Program-made: the position numbers and the translations under genes
In this document: one piece after another, positions 18,695 to 26,772 of the stretch
Layout: the number at the start of each line of letters is the position of its first letter
How positions within the stretch are numbered: the stretch's first letter is position 1
The notes under the pieces: model-generated
The model's database searches: none
What the model was told of the DNA's origin: nothing
What the model saw: the letters and a program-made list of their open reading frames with translations, nothing else
Origin: JANNYA01 sp031422315
GTDB lineage: Bacteria > Pseudomonadota > Gammaproteobacteria > Xanthomonadales > SZUA-5
Reading direction: 5' to 3'
DNA length: 64,000 nt
NCBI GenBank assembly: GCA_031422315.1
Contig: JANOQN010000065.1
Span: 7,599 to 71,598 of the forward strand

Positions 18695-19198
18695 CTAGCG
18701 CGCTTTGTCGTGCTCAAGCTGATTCAGCAGTTCCGCAATATGCGATTTTAACGTATCCCGCGTCGCTGCATAGTTGATGGAAGCGGGCGGAACATCTGCC
18801 CATTGATAGGATTTCACTGAAGCACTAGAGACAGTCGAGGGCAAAGCAACACCAATGAGAACTGCGTGGCTTGAAGACCTGTAGTCTGCGGATGTTATTG
18901 CAGTGGGATGAAAGCGAGAGACATCAAATCCTTCGGCGCTTAACCCGGCAAAAATTGCTGGTGGGGCAGTATCAGAATCTATCGCGGTTCCGCGCGAGAT
19001 CGCCCAGTATGGGAGGTTACGATTCGACGCGATTTCATTGAAATACGTAGCAGCCATTAAGCTCTTCACGTTTCCATGCTGACAGAGAAAAACAATCTGC
19101 GACTGCCCAGAATCAGTGCGCGTAGGCGCTGCAGAGCAAGCCGTAAGTATAAAAGTAATTGCAAACGTGAGCGCCACAAATAGCCTTTGAAAACGCAT
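18695..19198 (-). CDS. Lipoprotein with low-molecular-weight phosphatase/ArsC-like fold
   Basis: 167 residues. A signal peptide ends in the lipobox LTAC (cysteine near residue 21), so the product should be lipid-anchored. The mature part starts QIVFLCQHGNVKSLMAATYF, matching the phosphate loop C-x5-R-[ST] of LMW tyrosine phosphatases and thioredoxin-type arsenate reductases, but with lysine in place of the arginine. GFDVSRFHPTAI resembles their middle segment; a clear DPxx acid motif is missing. Catalysis is therefore doubtful and a phosphate- or oxyanion-binding role is possible. A periplasmic member of this family is unusual. It lies in the cassette-like run. Confidence 0.6.
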   Translation of the reverse strand: MRFQRLFVALTFAITFILTACSAAPTRTDSGQSQIVFLCQHGNVKSLMAATYFNEIASNRNLPYWAISRGTAIDSDTAPPAIFAGLSAEGFDVSRFHPTAITSADYRSSSHAVLIGVALPSTVSSASVKSYQWADVPPASINYAATRDTLKSHIAELLNQLEHDKAR

Positions 19199-19226
19199 TG
19201 CCTTATCTCCTAGAGGTTGTAGAACA

Positions 19227-19276
19227 AGTTAACAAGCCGCAGTTCGCCGAATGCCAAATTGCCGACTTGATTAACT
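19227..19276. repeat. Palindrome in cassette-like gap (attC-like, degenerate)
   Basis: AGTTAACAAGCCG (19227-19239) pairs imperfectly with CGACTTGATTAACT (19263-19276), the spacing and AAGCCG/CGACTT core being those of attC arms. The outer R' and R'' boxes do not fit the consensus. It occupies most of the gap between the genes at 18695 and 19289. Confidence 0.35.
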
Positions 19277-19288
19277 AATCACCAACGA

Positions 19289-19681
19289 TCACCCATAAAT
19301 CATATGAGTCCAATAGGCCAACCGCGCACTCACAAATAACAGGCTGATGCTTAAAACTGCGGGTATTGCGTACCGACGAGGCTCAACACGCGCCTTGTAG
19401 CCCAAAACACAGCAGTAAAGTGCTGAAAAAGCGGATATACCCGCTAACGCATTTAGCAACCTTAATAATGATAATTCAGTAATCGGTATCAAAGGTGATT
19501 CGCGAAATTCCGGCGGTCCAGGCTCCAATGCAAACAACGCGAAGAAGTCGAAAACAAACTGCATGTTGGTTTCAGTTAGGTATAGACCGTTGCTAAAAGC
19601 CAAATTTGCGCGATACCAAAAAAGGAATGAAACCACGAGAAATAAGTAGCTTAGAAAACCCAATCTCGCTTGTTTTTGCAT
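19289..19681 (-). CDS. Small integral membrane protein, unknown function
   Basis: 130 residues with about three hydrophobic helices: LSYLFLVVSFLFWYRANLAF at the N-terminus, RLLNALAGISAFSALYCCVL in the middle and PAVLSISLLFVSARLAYW near the end. No family recognised. The ATG at 19681 is five bases from a TCCTAAC (attC-like R' on the minus strand). Size and position fit a cassette gene. Confidence 0.5.
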   Translation of the reverse strand: MQKQARLGFLSYLFLVVSFLFWYRANLAFSNGLYLTETNMQFVFDFFALFALEPGPPEFRESPLIPITELSLLRLLNALAGISAFSALYCCVLGYKARVEPRRYAIPAVLSISLLFVSARLAYWTHMIYG

Positions 19682-19686
19682 GACTG

Positions 19687-19729
19687 TCCTAACGATCTGC
19701 TAAGCCGACGCCACGCGATAGCGTTCGGT
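19687..19729 (-). repeat. attC-like half site
   Basis: The plus strand reads TCCTAACGATCTGCTAAGCC followed by GACGCCACGCG, closely matching the unit at 41223-41252 and the usual arm of attC sites. Only about 43 bases lie between TCCTAAC and GTTCGGT, too short for an intact site, so a truncated remnant is likely. It directly abuts the 3' end of the secreted protein gene ending at 19738. Confidence 0.4.
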
Positions 19730-19737
19730 GAAACCAA

Positions 19738-21684
19738 CTACTCAAACCCATTCGCAAAACTATAGTCCGAAGCCGTTTGCGCCAACCGCGTACCAGTCAA
19801 ACGCGCGGCAAGCGCAGACTGGCGATTCGGAAGTGCGCTACCCCAGTTGGGCACATCAATAGTGGGTACCGGATTACCGAGCGCTACTGGAACTGCCGGC
19901 GGCGCAGGGTTATCCGAGTTGTGTTGGCCGACCACAATCACGTGCCCAGCGGCTTGCGCTATGCCGACCAACTTGGTGTTATCGCCGCCCAAACCCGTTA
20001 CTTGATTCCAGGCGCCCACCACCAATGAGCTATAGCGCAAGCTGGCTAAATCCGGCGAATAGACCCGCACGAACTGGTTCCAGGCGCTGGGCACGAACGG
20101 CGTTAGGTTTGGCCTGGGCATGGTTTGGAACGCATCGGTTGTGGTGACGGTGCGGCGCCCGGCGCACATCACTGCAATGCTGCCATCAGTTAGGATGCTG
20201 ATTTCGCCGCTAAACCCGGCATCCGCGCCGCAGCGCGTGGTGTTCAAATCAGGCCAGCCGCCATTTGGGTTTGGCCAACCGCCGAGCAAACCATCAGGAT
20301 GTGCTGCGCCAAAATTTGTGCTGCCATCAACCAGTTCGCCCAAGTAACTGGCAGCGCGAACGCGACCATCTAGCCCATAACTTGCTAGCCAGCTCAAATG
20401 AATATTGCCATTCGTGCCGGAGAAGGATTTTTGAAAGCCGACTAAACCCGGCGATGCGGCAATCTGATCACCCTTCCAAAAATTAATGGTGTTATTGCCG
20501 TGCGTGCGTGCCAAAACTACAAGCCGATCGTTGGTGTGATCAAGCGCCAGCCCGTCAACATATTGATCGGGTGAGGAATTCGCTGCCGTCTCTTGATAAA
20601 GCCGATCCCACCACTTCAAGCTGCCATCAGCGCGCATGGCGACGATTGCCGGTTCAAAATCTGGATTGCCGCCTGGCAGCGTGCTTTTGGTGCTGTAGCC
20701 AAAGTAGATATCGTTATTGCGCCGATCCACTGTAATCGCACCGACGCGCTGCGTTTGCGGGCCTTGGGAGTTGTAACCCGTGTAGCCTGGGCCTGTGGTT
20801 AAACAAGTATTAGTGCCGCTCAGCGCGCAAGCGCTGGCGAAAAAATAATCATCAGGAAAGCGGCCTTTTCGACCGGTATTGCCGTTCGCATCGATGCTAG
20901 TGGAATCGAAATCAGACTGTGTAAGGCTGCGTAAACTGCCGCGCCGGCTGGCTTTCATGACCACCGCGCTGTAAGCCAATGCCGGTGTGCCGTTGTAGCT
21001 GCTGGCGGGTGTGCCGTCCCATTCGGTGTCCGATATCGTCCAGTGCGCGTGCCAATTATTGACGACATCGGGCCCGCCGGTAGCAGTTAAGCGCTGAATC
21101 GCGTGCCAATCGTTGGCGAAATAATTGCCCAGCGCGTACACCACTTTGCCATCGCCACCGACGTCCCAAGGCTGGCGCTCTTTATTATCGCCGCTGGCGC
21201 GCACGTTGACTAAAAAGCTCAGCGCCGATGGCACCGTGCCTACGAAATTGCCATTGAGCTTGGCCAAATAGTAACCGTTAGTTACCGCACCATCTCGGCT
21301 GCCCGAAATATAAATGCTGCCAGTCGCCTGACCCGGCACTTCGGTGCTGCGGATTTTGAAGACATCGCGCACACTGCCCGCCGGGAAATGCACGACGCGC
21401 AAAATTTGCCCTAAATCGGCGCTCACTTGCAAAACAAATCCGATTTGCCCTGGCGCGCTTGAATCCGCACCAGTTGCGGCGATGGCGACGCGTGGCACGC
21501 CTGCCGCAATCCAATCTAAATTTTGCGCCTGCCCGGCGATCAGTAGCGTGCCATCCGATAGCGCATGAACGTCATTAAAGCGCTCTTGGCTATCGTTACC
21601 GGCGTAAAACACGCGATTAGCGGCACTGGTAAATTCGCTAATGCTCGCGAACATAATGATCGACATCCAGAAAATACTTCGCAT
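19738..21684 (-). CDS. Large exported beta-propeller-like protein with C-terminal FANGFE tag
   Basis: 648 residues. Signal peptide (residues 1-21, MRSIFWMSIIMFASISEFTSA with weak basic end). The mature chain has repeats of the type DVHALSDGTLLIAGQ, AITVDRRNNDIYFGY, LALDHTNDRLVVLAR and ISILTDGSIAVMC, as in SBBP-type beta-propellers. A few cysteine pairs fit an exported fold. It ends exactly in YSFANGFE, the short tail shared with four other exported proteins in this window. No enzyme motif is visible; a surface or binding role is only a guess. Confidence 0.65.
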   Translation of the reverse strand: MRSIFWMSIIMFASISEFTSAANRVFYAGNDSQERFNDVHALSDGTLLIAGQAQNLDWIAAGVPRVAIAATGADSSAPGQIGFVLQVSADLGQILRVVHFPAGSVRDVFKIRSTEVPGQATGSIYISGSRDGAVTNGYYLAKLNGNFVGTVPSALSFLVNVRASGDNKERQPWDVGGDGKVVYALGNYFANDWHAIQRLTATGGPDVVNNWHAHWTISDTEWDGTPASSYNGTPALAYSAVVMKASRRGSLRSLTQSDFDSTSIDANGNTGRKGRFPDDYFFASACALSGTNTCLTTGPGYTGYNSQGPQTQRVGAITVDRRNNDIYFGYSTKSTLPGGNPDFEPAIVAMRADGSLKWWDRLYQETAANSSPDQYVDGLALDHTNDRLVVLARTHGNNTINFWKGDQIAASPGLVGFQKSFSGTNGNIHLSWLASYGLDGRVRAASYLGELVDGSTNFGAAHPDGLLGGWPNPNGGWPDLNTTRCGADAGFSGEISILTDGSIAVMCAGRRTVTTTDAFQTMPRPNLTPFVPSAWNQFVRVYSPDLASLRYSSLVVGAWNQVTGLGGDNTKLVGIAQAAGHVIVVGQHNSDNPAPPAVPVALGNPVPTIDVPNWGSALPNRQSALAARLTGTRLAQTASDYSFANGFE

Positions 21685-21860
21685 GGCAACTCTTGCTTAG
21701 TTTGACGGCAGAAAGCTTGATCAAAACACAGTTAATTTTCTGTGATTTGAGCCCGCACAAATCAGCATCTTGCACATTTATTTTTTCAATGTCACCCAAA
21801 GCACATTGGCGCAAATTAGACTTGCGCTACTCACCAAACACGACTTACTCGGAGCACGCA

Positions 21861-22319
21861 ATGGCATTCAATCTGCAAGTTAATGGTAAAACCGAAATCA
21901 TCGACGCGGATGCCGCTATGCCGTTGCTCTGGGTGCTGCGAGATACGCTCAAACTTACCGGCACCAAATACGGCTGCGGTATTGCTCAATGCGGTGCGTG
22001 CACGGTGCTAGTTGACGGCATACCGATGCGATCTTGCATCACCCCAGCCAGCGCGCTGGTCGGACAGAAAATCAGCACCATTGAAGGCGCGAACAGTGCG
22101 GCCTCAGGGGCTCTGCAAAGCGCGTGGCAGGCGCTAAACGTGCCGCAATGTGGCTATTGCCAAAGCGGGCAAATATTAAGCGCTACAGCGTTACTGGCTC
22201 AGAATAAAGCGCCTAGCGACGCGGAAATTGACGCCGCCATGGCGGGCAATCTATGCCGCTGCGCAACTTACGGGCGCATACGTGCAGGTATCAAACAAGC
22301 CGCAGCGACGCTGGTTTAA
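21861..22319 (+). CDS. iorA: [2Fe-2S] subunit of isoquinoline 1-oxidoreductase-like molybdoenzyme
   Basis: 152 residues from the ATG at 21861 (GGAG at 21851); the upstream in-frame extension to 21693 is not family-like. It passes electrons from the molybdenum site. The plant-ferredoxin cluster site is YGCGIAQCGACTVLVDG plus a downstream SC, and the second cluster is CGYCQSGQI ... NLCRCATYGRI, all ligands present. The length and two-cluster layout match the alpha subunit of IorAB-type enzymes. The symbol follows the family; the true substrate is not known. The large subunit starts 228 bases later, beyond a repeat element. Confidence 0.88.
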   Translation: MAFNLQVNGKTEIIDADAAMPLLWVLRDTLKLTGTKYGCGIAQCGACTVLVDGIPMRSCITPASALVGQKISTIEGANSAASGALQSAWQALNVPQCGYCQSGQILSATALLAQNKAPSDAEIDAAMAGNLCRCATYGRIRAGIKQAAATLV

Positions 22320-22382
22320 CGATGAGAGCCAAAAAAATGCCTAAGTTTAAATCCGAGGATAGCGTGAAAAAGAATTTAATGA

Positions 22383-22489
22383 CCATTCGTGCTGAGCTTG
22401 TCGAAGCAGGTAGCGTTAGGCTTCGAGATGCAAAAGCTTGTGTAATCGAAGGTTGCCGCTCTGCCCTTCGACAGGCTCAGGGCGAACGA
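22383..22489. repeat. Inverted repeat element (family B) between iorA and iorB
   Basis: TTCGTGCTGAGCTTGTCGAA (22386-22405) and its imperfect complement CTTCGACAGGCTCAGGGCGAA (22466-22486) flank about 60 bases. A similar unit is at 8198-8279. An open frame running through it (22253-22558) is a by-product of the repeat. Confidence 0.8.
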
Positions 22490-22547
22490 GTTTGTCGTAA
22501 TCACTTTATATCTTTTTTGACCGAGTCGACATTCTTAAGGAAACCTC

Positions 22548-24788
22548 ATGTTCAATGAAAAACAAATCGCGCGGTTTAGGAGTACTGACTCCGCTGCTTT
22601 GAAATCCACCGAATCGACACGCCCCACCTTGCTCGCAAGGCGCGACTTTTTATTCGCCAGCGCACTGATCGGCAGCACCTTGATCATTGGCTGCAAATCC
22701 TCACCCGCCACGGATAGCACAGCTGAGGCCGCCAAAGCGCTGCCTGTACCCATCAATCCTTTTGATGCTTACATTGGCATTCAAGCGAACGGCAAAGTCA
22801 TGGTTTACTCCAGCCAGTTTGAGATGGGGCAAGGCGTATATCACGGGCTGGCTACGCTGGTCGCTGAAGAAATGCAGATTGATGTGGCGGGCATCCAAGT
22901 TGAAGGCCGCGCGGGCAATCCAGCGTTCTATGGTAATCCGATGATGGGCGGCGCATTTCAACTCACGGGTGGCTCATCCAGCATGCCCGGCTCGTGGGAG
23001 CGCTATCGAAAAGCCGGCGCAATGGCAAGAACCTTACTACTATCGGCGGCTGCGAAAAAACTCACAGTACCAGTAAGCGAGCTTGCTATTGATCAGGGCA
23101 ATATCTTGCATAGCAGCACTGGCACGCGCCTGCACTTCGGCGAAGTGGTGAGCGAAGCTGCCGCGTTGTCTTTAGATTTTGAAGTGCCGTTAAAAGCAAT
23201 CGCCGACTGGACTCAAATCGGCAAGGATCAGCGTTTTCGCGTTGACGGCGGCGCGAAAACCAACGGCGCGCAGCGCTACACGATTGATATCGATCTACCC
23301 GGCATGCTGAGCGCCGCCATTTTGCATTCGCCAAAATTTGGCGGCAAGCTCGTTAGCTTTGATGCAGCTGACAGCTTGAAGATTTCAGGCGTACTGGAGG
23401 TGGTGAAAATATCGCGCGGCGTAGCGGTAGTTGCAGAGAATTATTGGGCTGCGATGCAAGGCTTGGCGGTGTTAAAAGCTACCTGGGACGACAGCAATGC
23501 CGAAAGCCGATCTAGCGCGCAAATTTTTGCTGATTTCGACAAGCTCGCGAACTTACCTGGCACCGTGGCCAAAACCGCGGGTGACGCCAGCAAAGCGCTC
23601 AAATCTGCGGCAAAAAGTATCAGCGCGACCTATCACTTTCCTTATCTTGCGCACGCTGCAATGGAGCCGCTCAACGCGGTGGTCCACAAATCAGGCGATG
23701 AGCTGCATATTTATGGTGGCCTGCAAATGCCGGACATGGTCAAAAGCGTATGCGCAAGTATTTGCGCGGTACCGCCGGAGCAAGTCAAACTGTTTGTGAT
23801 GCAATCTGGCGGTGGCTTTGGTCGGCGCGCGGTAGCCGATTGCGATGTATTTGCCGAAGCAGCCGAAATTGCCAATGCGCTTAAATTTCGCGCACCGATT
23901 AAAGTGCAATGGACCCGCGAAAACGATATGCGCGGCGGCCGCTATCGGCCATTGCATGTGCATCAAGTCAAAGTCGGCATTGATGCTTCGAAAAAAGTGA
24001 GCGGCTGGCAGCATCATATTGTTGGGCAGTCCATTCTTTCAGGCACGCCGTTTGAAGCCATGTTGAAAAACGGCGTCGATGAAAGCATGACCGAGGGCGT
24101 ACACAATAGTCCTTATCAGCTAGCTGATTTCGAGCTGCATATAACGCACCCGGTGTCGCCAATTCCAGTGCTATGGTGGCGTTCGGTCGGGCATACCCAC
24201 ACCGCCTACGTTATGGAAACTATGATCGATGAAATCGCACAGCTAACCGACGTTGACCCAGTTGCGCTGCGCCTGCAATTACTGCCCAAAGCGGCACGCG
24301 AACGCGGCGTTTTACAATTGGCCGCCGATAAAGCGGATTGGGCCAGTCCGCCCGCGCCAGGACGCTTTCGCGGCATTGCCGTGCATTCGAGTTTTGGCAG
24401 CTTTGTCGCGACGGTTGCGGAAGTTAGTAAAGCAGCGGATGGCAGCATTAAAGTCGAGCGCTGCGTGGTGGCATCGGATTGCGGCGTGGTGATCAACCCC
24501 GATATTGTGCGCGCGCAGCTTGAAGGCGGCACTGGTTTTGGGCTCAGCGCATTCTTGGGCGAGCAATTGACTATCGAAAATGGCGCGGCGGTCGAAGGCA
24601 ATTTCGATGCCTACCGAACCTTGCGCATGGATGCCATGCCGATCATTGAAACGCATTTATTTGCTTCCACCGAATCACCCACCGGCATTGGCGAATGTGC
24701 GGTGCCAACCATTGCACCCGCCGTGGCAAACGCCATTTTCAAAGCCACAGGTAAGCGCATTCGAACGCTGCCGTTTTTGCAGGCGTAG
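22548..24788 (+). CDS. iorB: Molybdopterin-binding subunit of isoquinoline 1-oxidoreductase-like enzyme
   Basis: 746 residues, the normal length of the fused IorB type. Residues about 28-47 have a twin-arginine signal (ARRDFLFASALIG) ending near LIIGCK, so the enzyme is probably moved folded to the periplasm. Cofactor-binding segments include FEMGQGVYHGLATL, SGGGFGRRAVADCDVF and the C-terminal PTGIGECAVPTIAPAVANAI with the active-site glutamate of the xanthine oxidase family (GEC here, where I expect GEP). It oxidises aldehydes or N-heterocycles in relatives; the substrate here is unknown. XdhC- and MocA-like maturation genes follow. Confidence 0.88.
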   Translation: MFNEKQIARFRSTDSAALKSTESTRPTLLARRDFLFASALIGSTLIIGCKSSPATDSTAEAAKALPVPINPFDAYIGIQANGKVMVYSSQFEMGQGVYHGLATLVAEEMQIDVAGIQVEGRAGNPAFYGNPMMGGAFQLTGGSSSMPGSWERYRKAGAMARTLLLSAAAKKLTVPVSELAIDQGNILHSSTGTRLHFGEVVSEAAALSLDFEVPLKAIADWTQIGKDQRFRVDGGAKTNGAQRYTIDIDLPGMLSAAILHSPKFGGKLVSFDAADSLKISGVLEVVKISRGVAVVAENYWAAMQGLAVLKATWDDSNAESRSSAQIFADFDKLANLPGTVAKTAGDASKALKSAAKSISATYHFPYLAHAAMEPLNAVVHKSGDELHIYGGLQMPDMVKSVCASICAVPPEQVKLFVMQSGGGFGRRAVADCDVFAEAAEIANALKFRAPIKVQWTRENDMRGGRYRPLHVHQVKVGIDASKKVSGWQHHIVGQSILSGTPFEAMLKNGVDESMTEGVHNSPYQLADFELHITHPVSPIPVLWWRSVGHTHTAYVMETMIDEIAQLTDVDPVALRLQLLPKAARERGVLQLAADKADWASPPAPGRFRGIAVHSSFGSFVATVAEVSKAADGSIKVERCVVASDCGVVINPDIVRAQLEGGTGFGLSAFLGEQLTIENGAAVEGNFDAYRTLRMDAMPIIETHLFASTESPTGIGECAVPTIAPAVANAIFKATGKRIRTLPFLQA

Positions 24789-24846
24789 GTAGATGAGTTG
24801 TGGCGGCAAGCAAGCGCCTTTGCGTGCTGATTTCCATCGTTAGCTA

Positions 24847-25767
24847 TTGGGAGCCACTGAAATAGCGCCGCTTGATTTCTACACGCAGCGCTATTTGGCC
24901 GGCACGCCTTGCGCGCTCGTTACGCTGCTCAACATTGACGGCTCTGCACCTAGGCGAGTCGGCACGCAAATCGCTGTTAGCCCAGATTCGCACTGTGGTT
25001 CGCTCTCGGGCGGCTGTTTAGATGCGGCGGTACACATGGAAGCTCGCGCGGCGTTAGAAGCTGGCCGCAATAGTCGACTAGCGCTGGGTGAGCGCTCCGA
25101 GATCATCGATTTGCGCCTGCCCTGTGGCAGCACGCTGCTGCTACAAATCGATACTGCACTTACCGCAAAAGTCAGCGAAGCGATTGTTAACGCTCGAAAA
25201 AATCGCCAACCGATCACGCTTGCTTGGAATGAGCCAGCGCAGGGCGCGCAGCTTTTAAGCGCTGCCAGCACACCCAACTATCAACATCGCTACCTACCCG
25301 CGCTTAAGCTCTGTGTTGTTGGCGCCGAACCCATGCTGTCAATTTTTTTACGCATTGTACGGGCTGCCAACGTGGAGGTAATCGCGTACAGCCAAAAGTT
25401 AGCTAACTCAGTAACTCCGGATGGCCTTGGCATTTTAGATTGGACTAATAGCTTGCAAGGAAATCAGCCAAGCTTGATGCTGGATGCCTACACGGCAGCC
25501 TTGACGCTATTGCATGAGCACGAATTCGAGCTGCCATTTCTATCTGCCGCATTGCAAAGCGACGCGTTTTGGGTCGGTGCGATGGGCAGCCAAAAAGCGC
25601 ACCGCGCGCGCTGCGTAGCATTAGCCGAACGGGCCGTTGCCAGCGCCTTGATCCAAACGCTGCATGGCCCGGTAGGCATACAAGGCCAAAGTTTAGCTAA
25701 AACGCCCGAACTGATTGCGTTGGCGATTTTGCTGGAGATTTTGACTGCCTATGAGCAGCTTTATTAG
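24847..25767 (+). CDS. XdhC-family molybdenum cofactor insertion chaperone
   Basis: 306 residues. XdhC proteins bind and sulfurate or deliver molybdenum cofactor to xanthine dehydrogenase-family enzymes. Seen here: PCALVTLLNIDGSAPRRVG, CGSLSGGCLDAAV (the conserved SGGC), LCVVGAEPMLSIFLRIV for the Rossmann half, and FWVGAMGSQKAHRARCVAL, the C-terminal family motif. The start is a TTG at 24847 directly after an in-frame stop; there is no ATG before the conserved region, so TTG is the likely start. The end overlaps the next gene by 17 bases, implying translational coupling. Confidence 0.85.
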   Translation: MGATEIAPLDFYTQRYLAGTPCALVTLLNIDGSAPRRVGTQIAVSPDSHCGSLSGGCLDAAVHMEARAALEAGRNSRLALGERSEIIDLRLPCGSTLLLQIDTALTAKVSEAIVNARKNRQPITLAWNEPAQGAQLLSAASTPNYQHRYLPALKLCVVGAEPMLSIFLRIVRAANVEVIAYSQKLANSVTPDGLGILDWTNSLQGNQPSLMLDAYTAALTLLHEHEFELPFLSAALQSDAFWVGAMGSQKAHRARCVALAERAVASALIQTLHGPVGIQGQSLAKTPELIALAILLEILTAYEQLY

Positions 25768-26404
25768 CGCGAACTTTGCCGCCGTAGTGTTGGCGGCCGG
25801 TAGCTCATCACGCTTAGGGCAGCCCAAAGCGCTGCTGCGCTGGCAAGGCGAAACTTTGCTAGCACGGGCCCTGCAGCTCGCACAAATTGGCAAGCCTTCC
25901 GCCTGCCTGCTGGCAATCGGCCACAATGCCGATTCACTCTGGCGCACCTGGCAGCAAGACGTCAGCAATAGATTACTGTCTCAACACATTCAACGCATGG
26001 ATGTAGTGGATTGGCAGCTCGGTATGGGCGCTTCGCTGCAAGCGGCAGTGCGCGCCGTTAATGCGCGCGCTGAAGTTAACGGTTTGCTGGTGCTATTGGT
26101 TGATCAGTACCGAATTGAGCCCGAATTTATCGGCGCGCTCGTCCAGCGCTGGCGCGCGCAGCCTGATTTTGCCGCCTGCGCGGGCTATCCCGATGTTCAA
26201 CACGAATCTCCAGCTACGCAAAATGTTCTGGGTGCGCCAGCCATTTTGCCGCGCAGCTGGTTTAGCGAAATACTCAGGCTGCCAGCCGTTGATGTCGGCG
26301 CGCGTGAACTACTGCGCTCGAGAAACGACGTCAACGCACTGGCGATACCAGCGCCGGGGGATGTGGATTCGCTGGGTGATTTGGGTGGGTTTAGCGCAAA
26401 CTGA
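25751..26404 (+). CDS. MocA/MobA-like molybdopterin nucleotidyltransferase
   Basis: 217 residues. The N-terminal nucleotide-binding motif FAAVVLAAGSSSRLGQPKAL (LAAGxSxRxGxxK) and LLVLLVDQYRI with the metal-binding aspartate are those of the MobA/MocA group, which adds CMP or GMP to molybdenum cofactor. Given its overlap with the XdhC gene and the xanthine-oxidase-family enzyme upstream, the MCD-forming (MocA, cytidylyl) role is favoured by inference. It is the last gene of the iorA-iorB-xdhC-mocA run. Confidence 0.85.
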   Translation: MSSFISANFAAVVLAAGSSSRLGQPKALLRWQGETLLARALQLAQIGKPSACLLAIGHNADSLWRTWQQDVSNRLLSQHIQRMDVVDWQLGMGASLQAAVRAVNARAEVNGLLVLLVDQYRIEPEFIGALVQRWRAQPDFAACAGYPDVQHESPATQNVLGAPAILPRSWFSEILRLPAVDVGARELLRSRNDVNALAIPAPGDVDSLGDLGGFSAN

Positions 26405-26772
26405 TGTGCCGTTGCATTTTTAAATTCAACGCCAACGGCGTTATGCCTTCAGCCGAGCCACCCGAATGAAATGAGGCTTGTGCTGGACGAAACCGCGTTG
26501 CGGTTTAAATTAACTATGCTCGATAACAAGGGTAGCCTTCGGCAACCCTAGCCTTAAGGCAAAAGCCCGCCCAGCTTGAACTGAGATATTCAGCTTGCCT
26601 ATCGCGCAGCGTTTTGTACCGAGTACTGACGTTGTCTGACTGCAATTGAGTGACTCAGCCCCGTGCCTAAGAGACGTGTTGATTTTGAATTGGCTCCATC
26701 CACTTTTGATAGTGTCACCGCAACGCCATCAATTGCGCTGAGGTTTGTCAGAATAAGCGGGCACACTATTCC
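26405..26772. other. Intergenic region with three hairpins
   Basis: No gene. Three short hairpins follow the molybdoenzyme cluster: AACGCC-AAC-GGCGTT at 26428-26442, AAACCGC-GTT-GCGGTTT at 26490-26506, and GGGTAGCC-TTC-GGCAACCC at 26530-26548 with one mismatch. The second, followed by AAATT, is the best candidate for a transcript end. The remaining 200 bases before the DUF4184 gene show nothing recognisable. Confidence 0.5.
26490..26506 (+). terminator. Possible terminator of the molybdoenzyme operon
   Basis: Perfect 7-bp stem AAACCGC/GCGGTTT with a 3-base loop; the T-rich arm lacks a long T-run afterwards, so strength is uncertain. Confidence 0.4.

Noticed and set aside
22253..22558. Open frame between iorA and iorB
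   Set aside because: It passes through the family B repeat, overlaps both genes and its product has no domain-like order.
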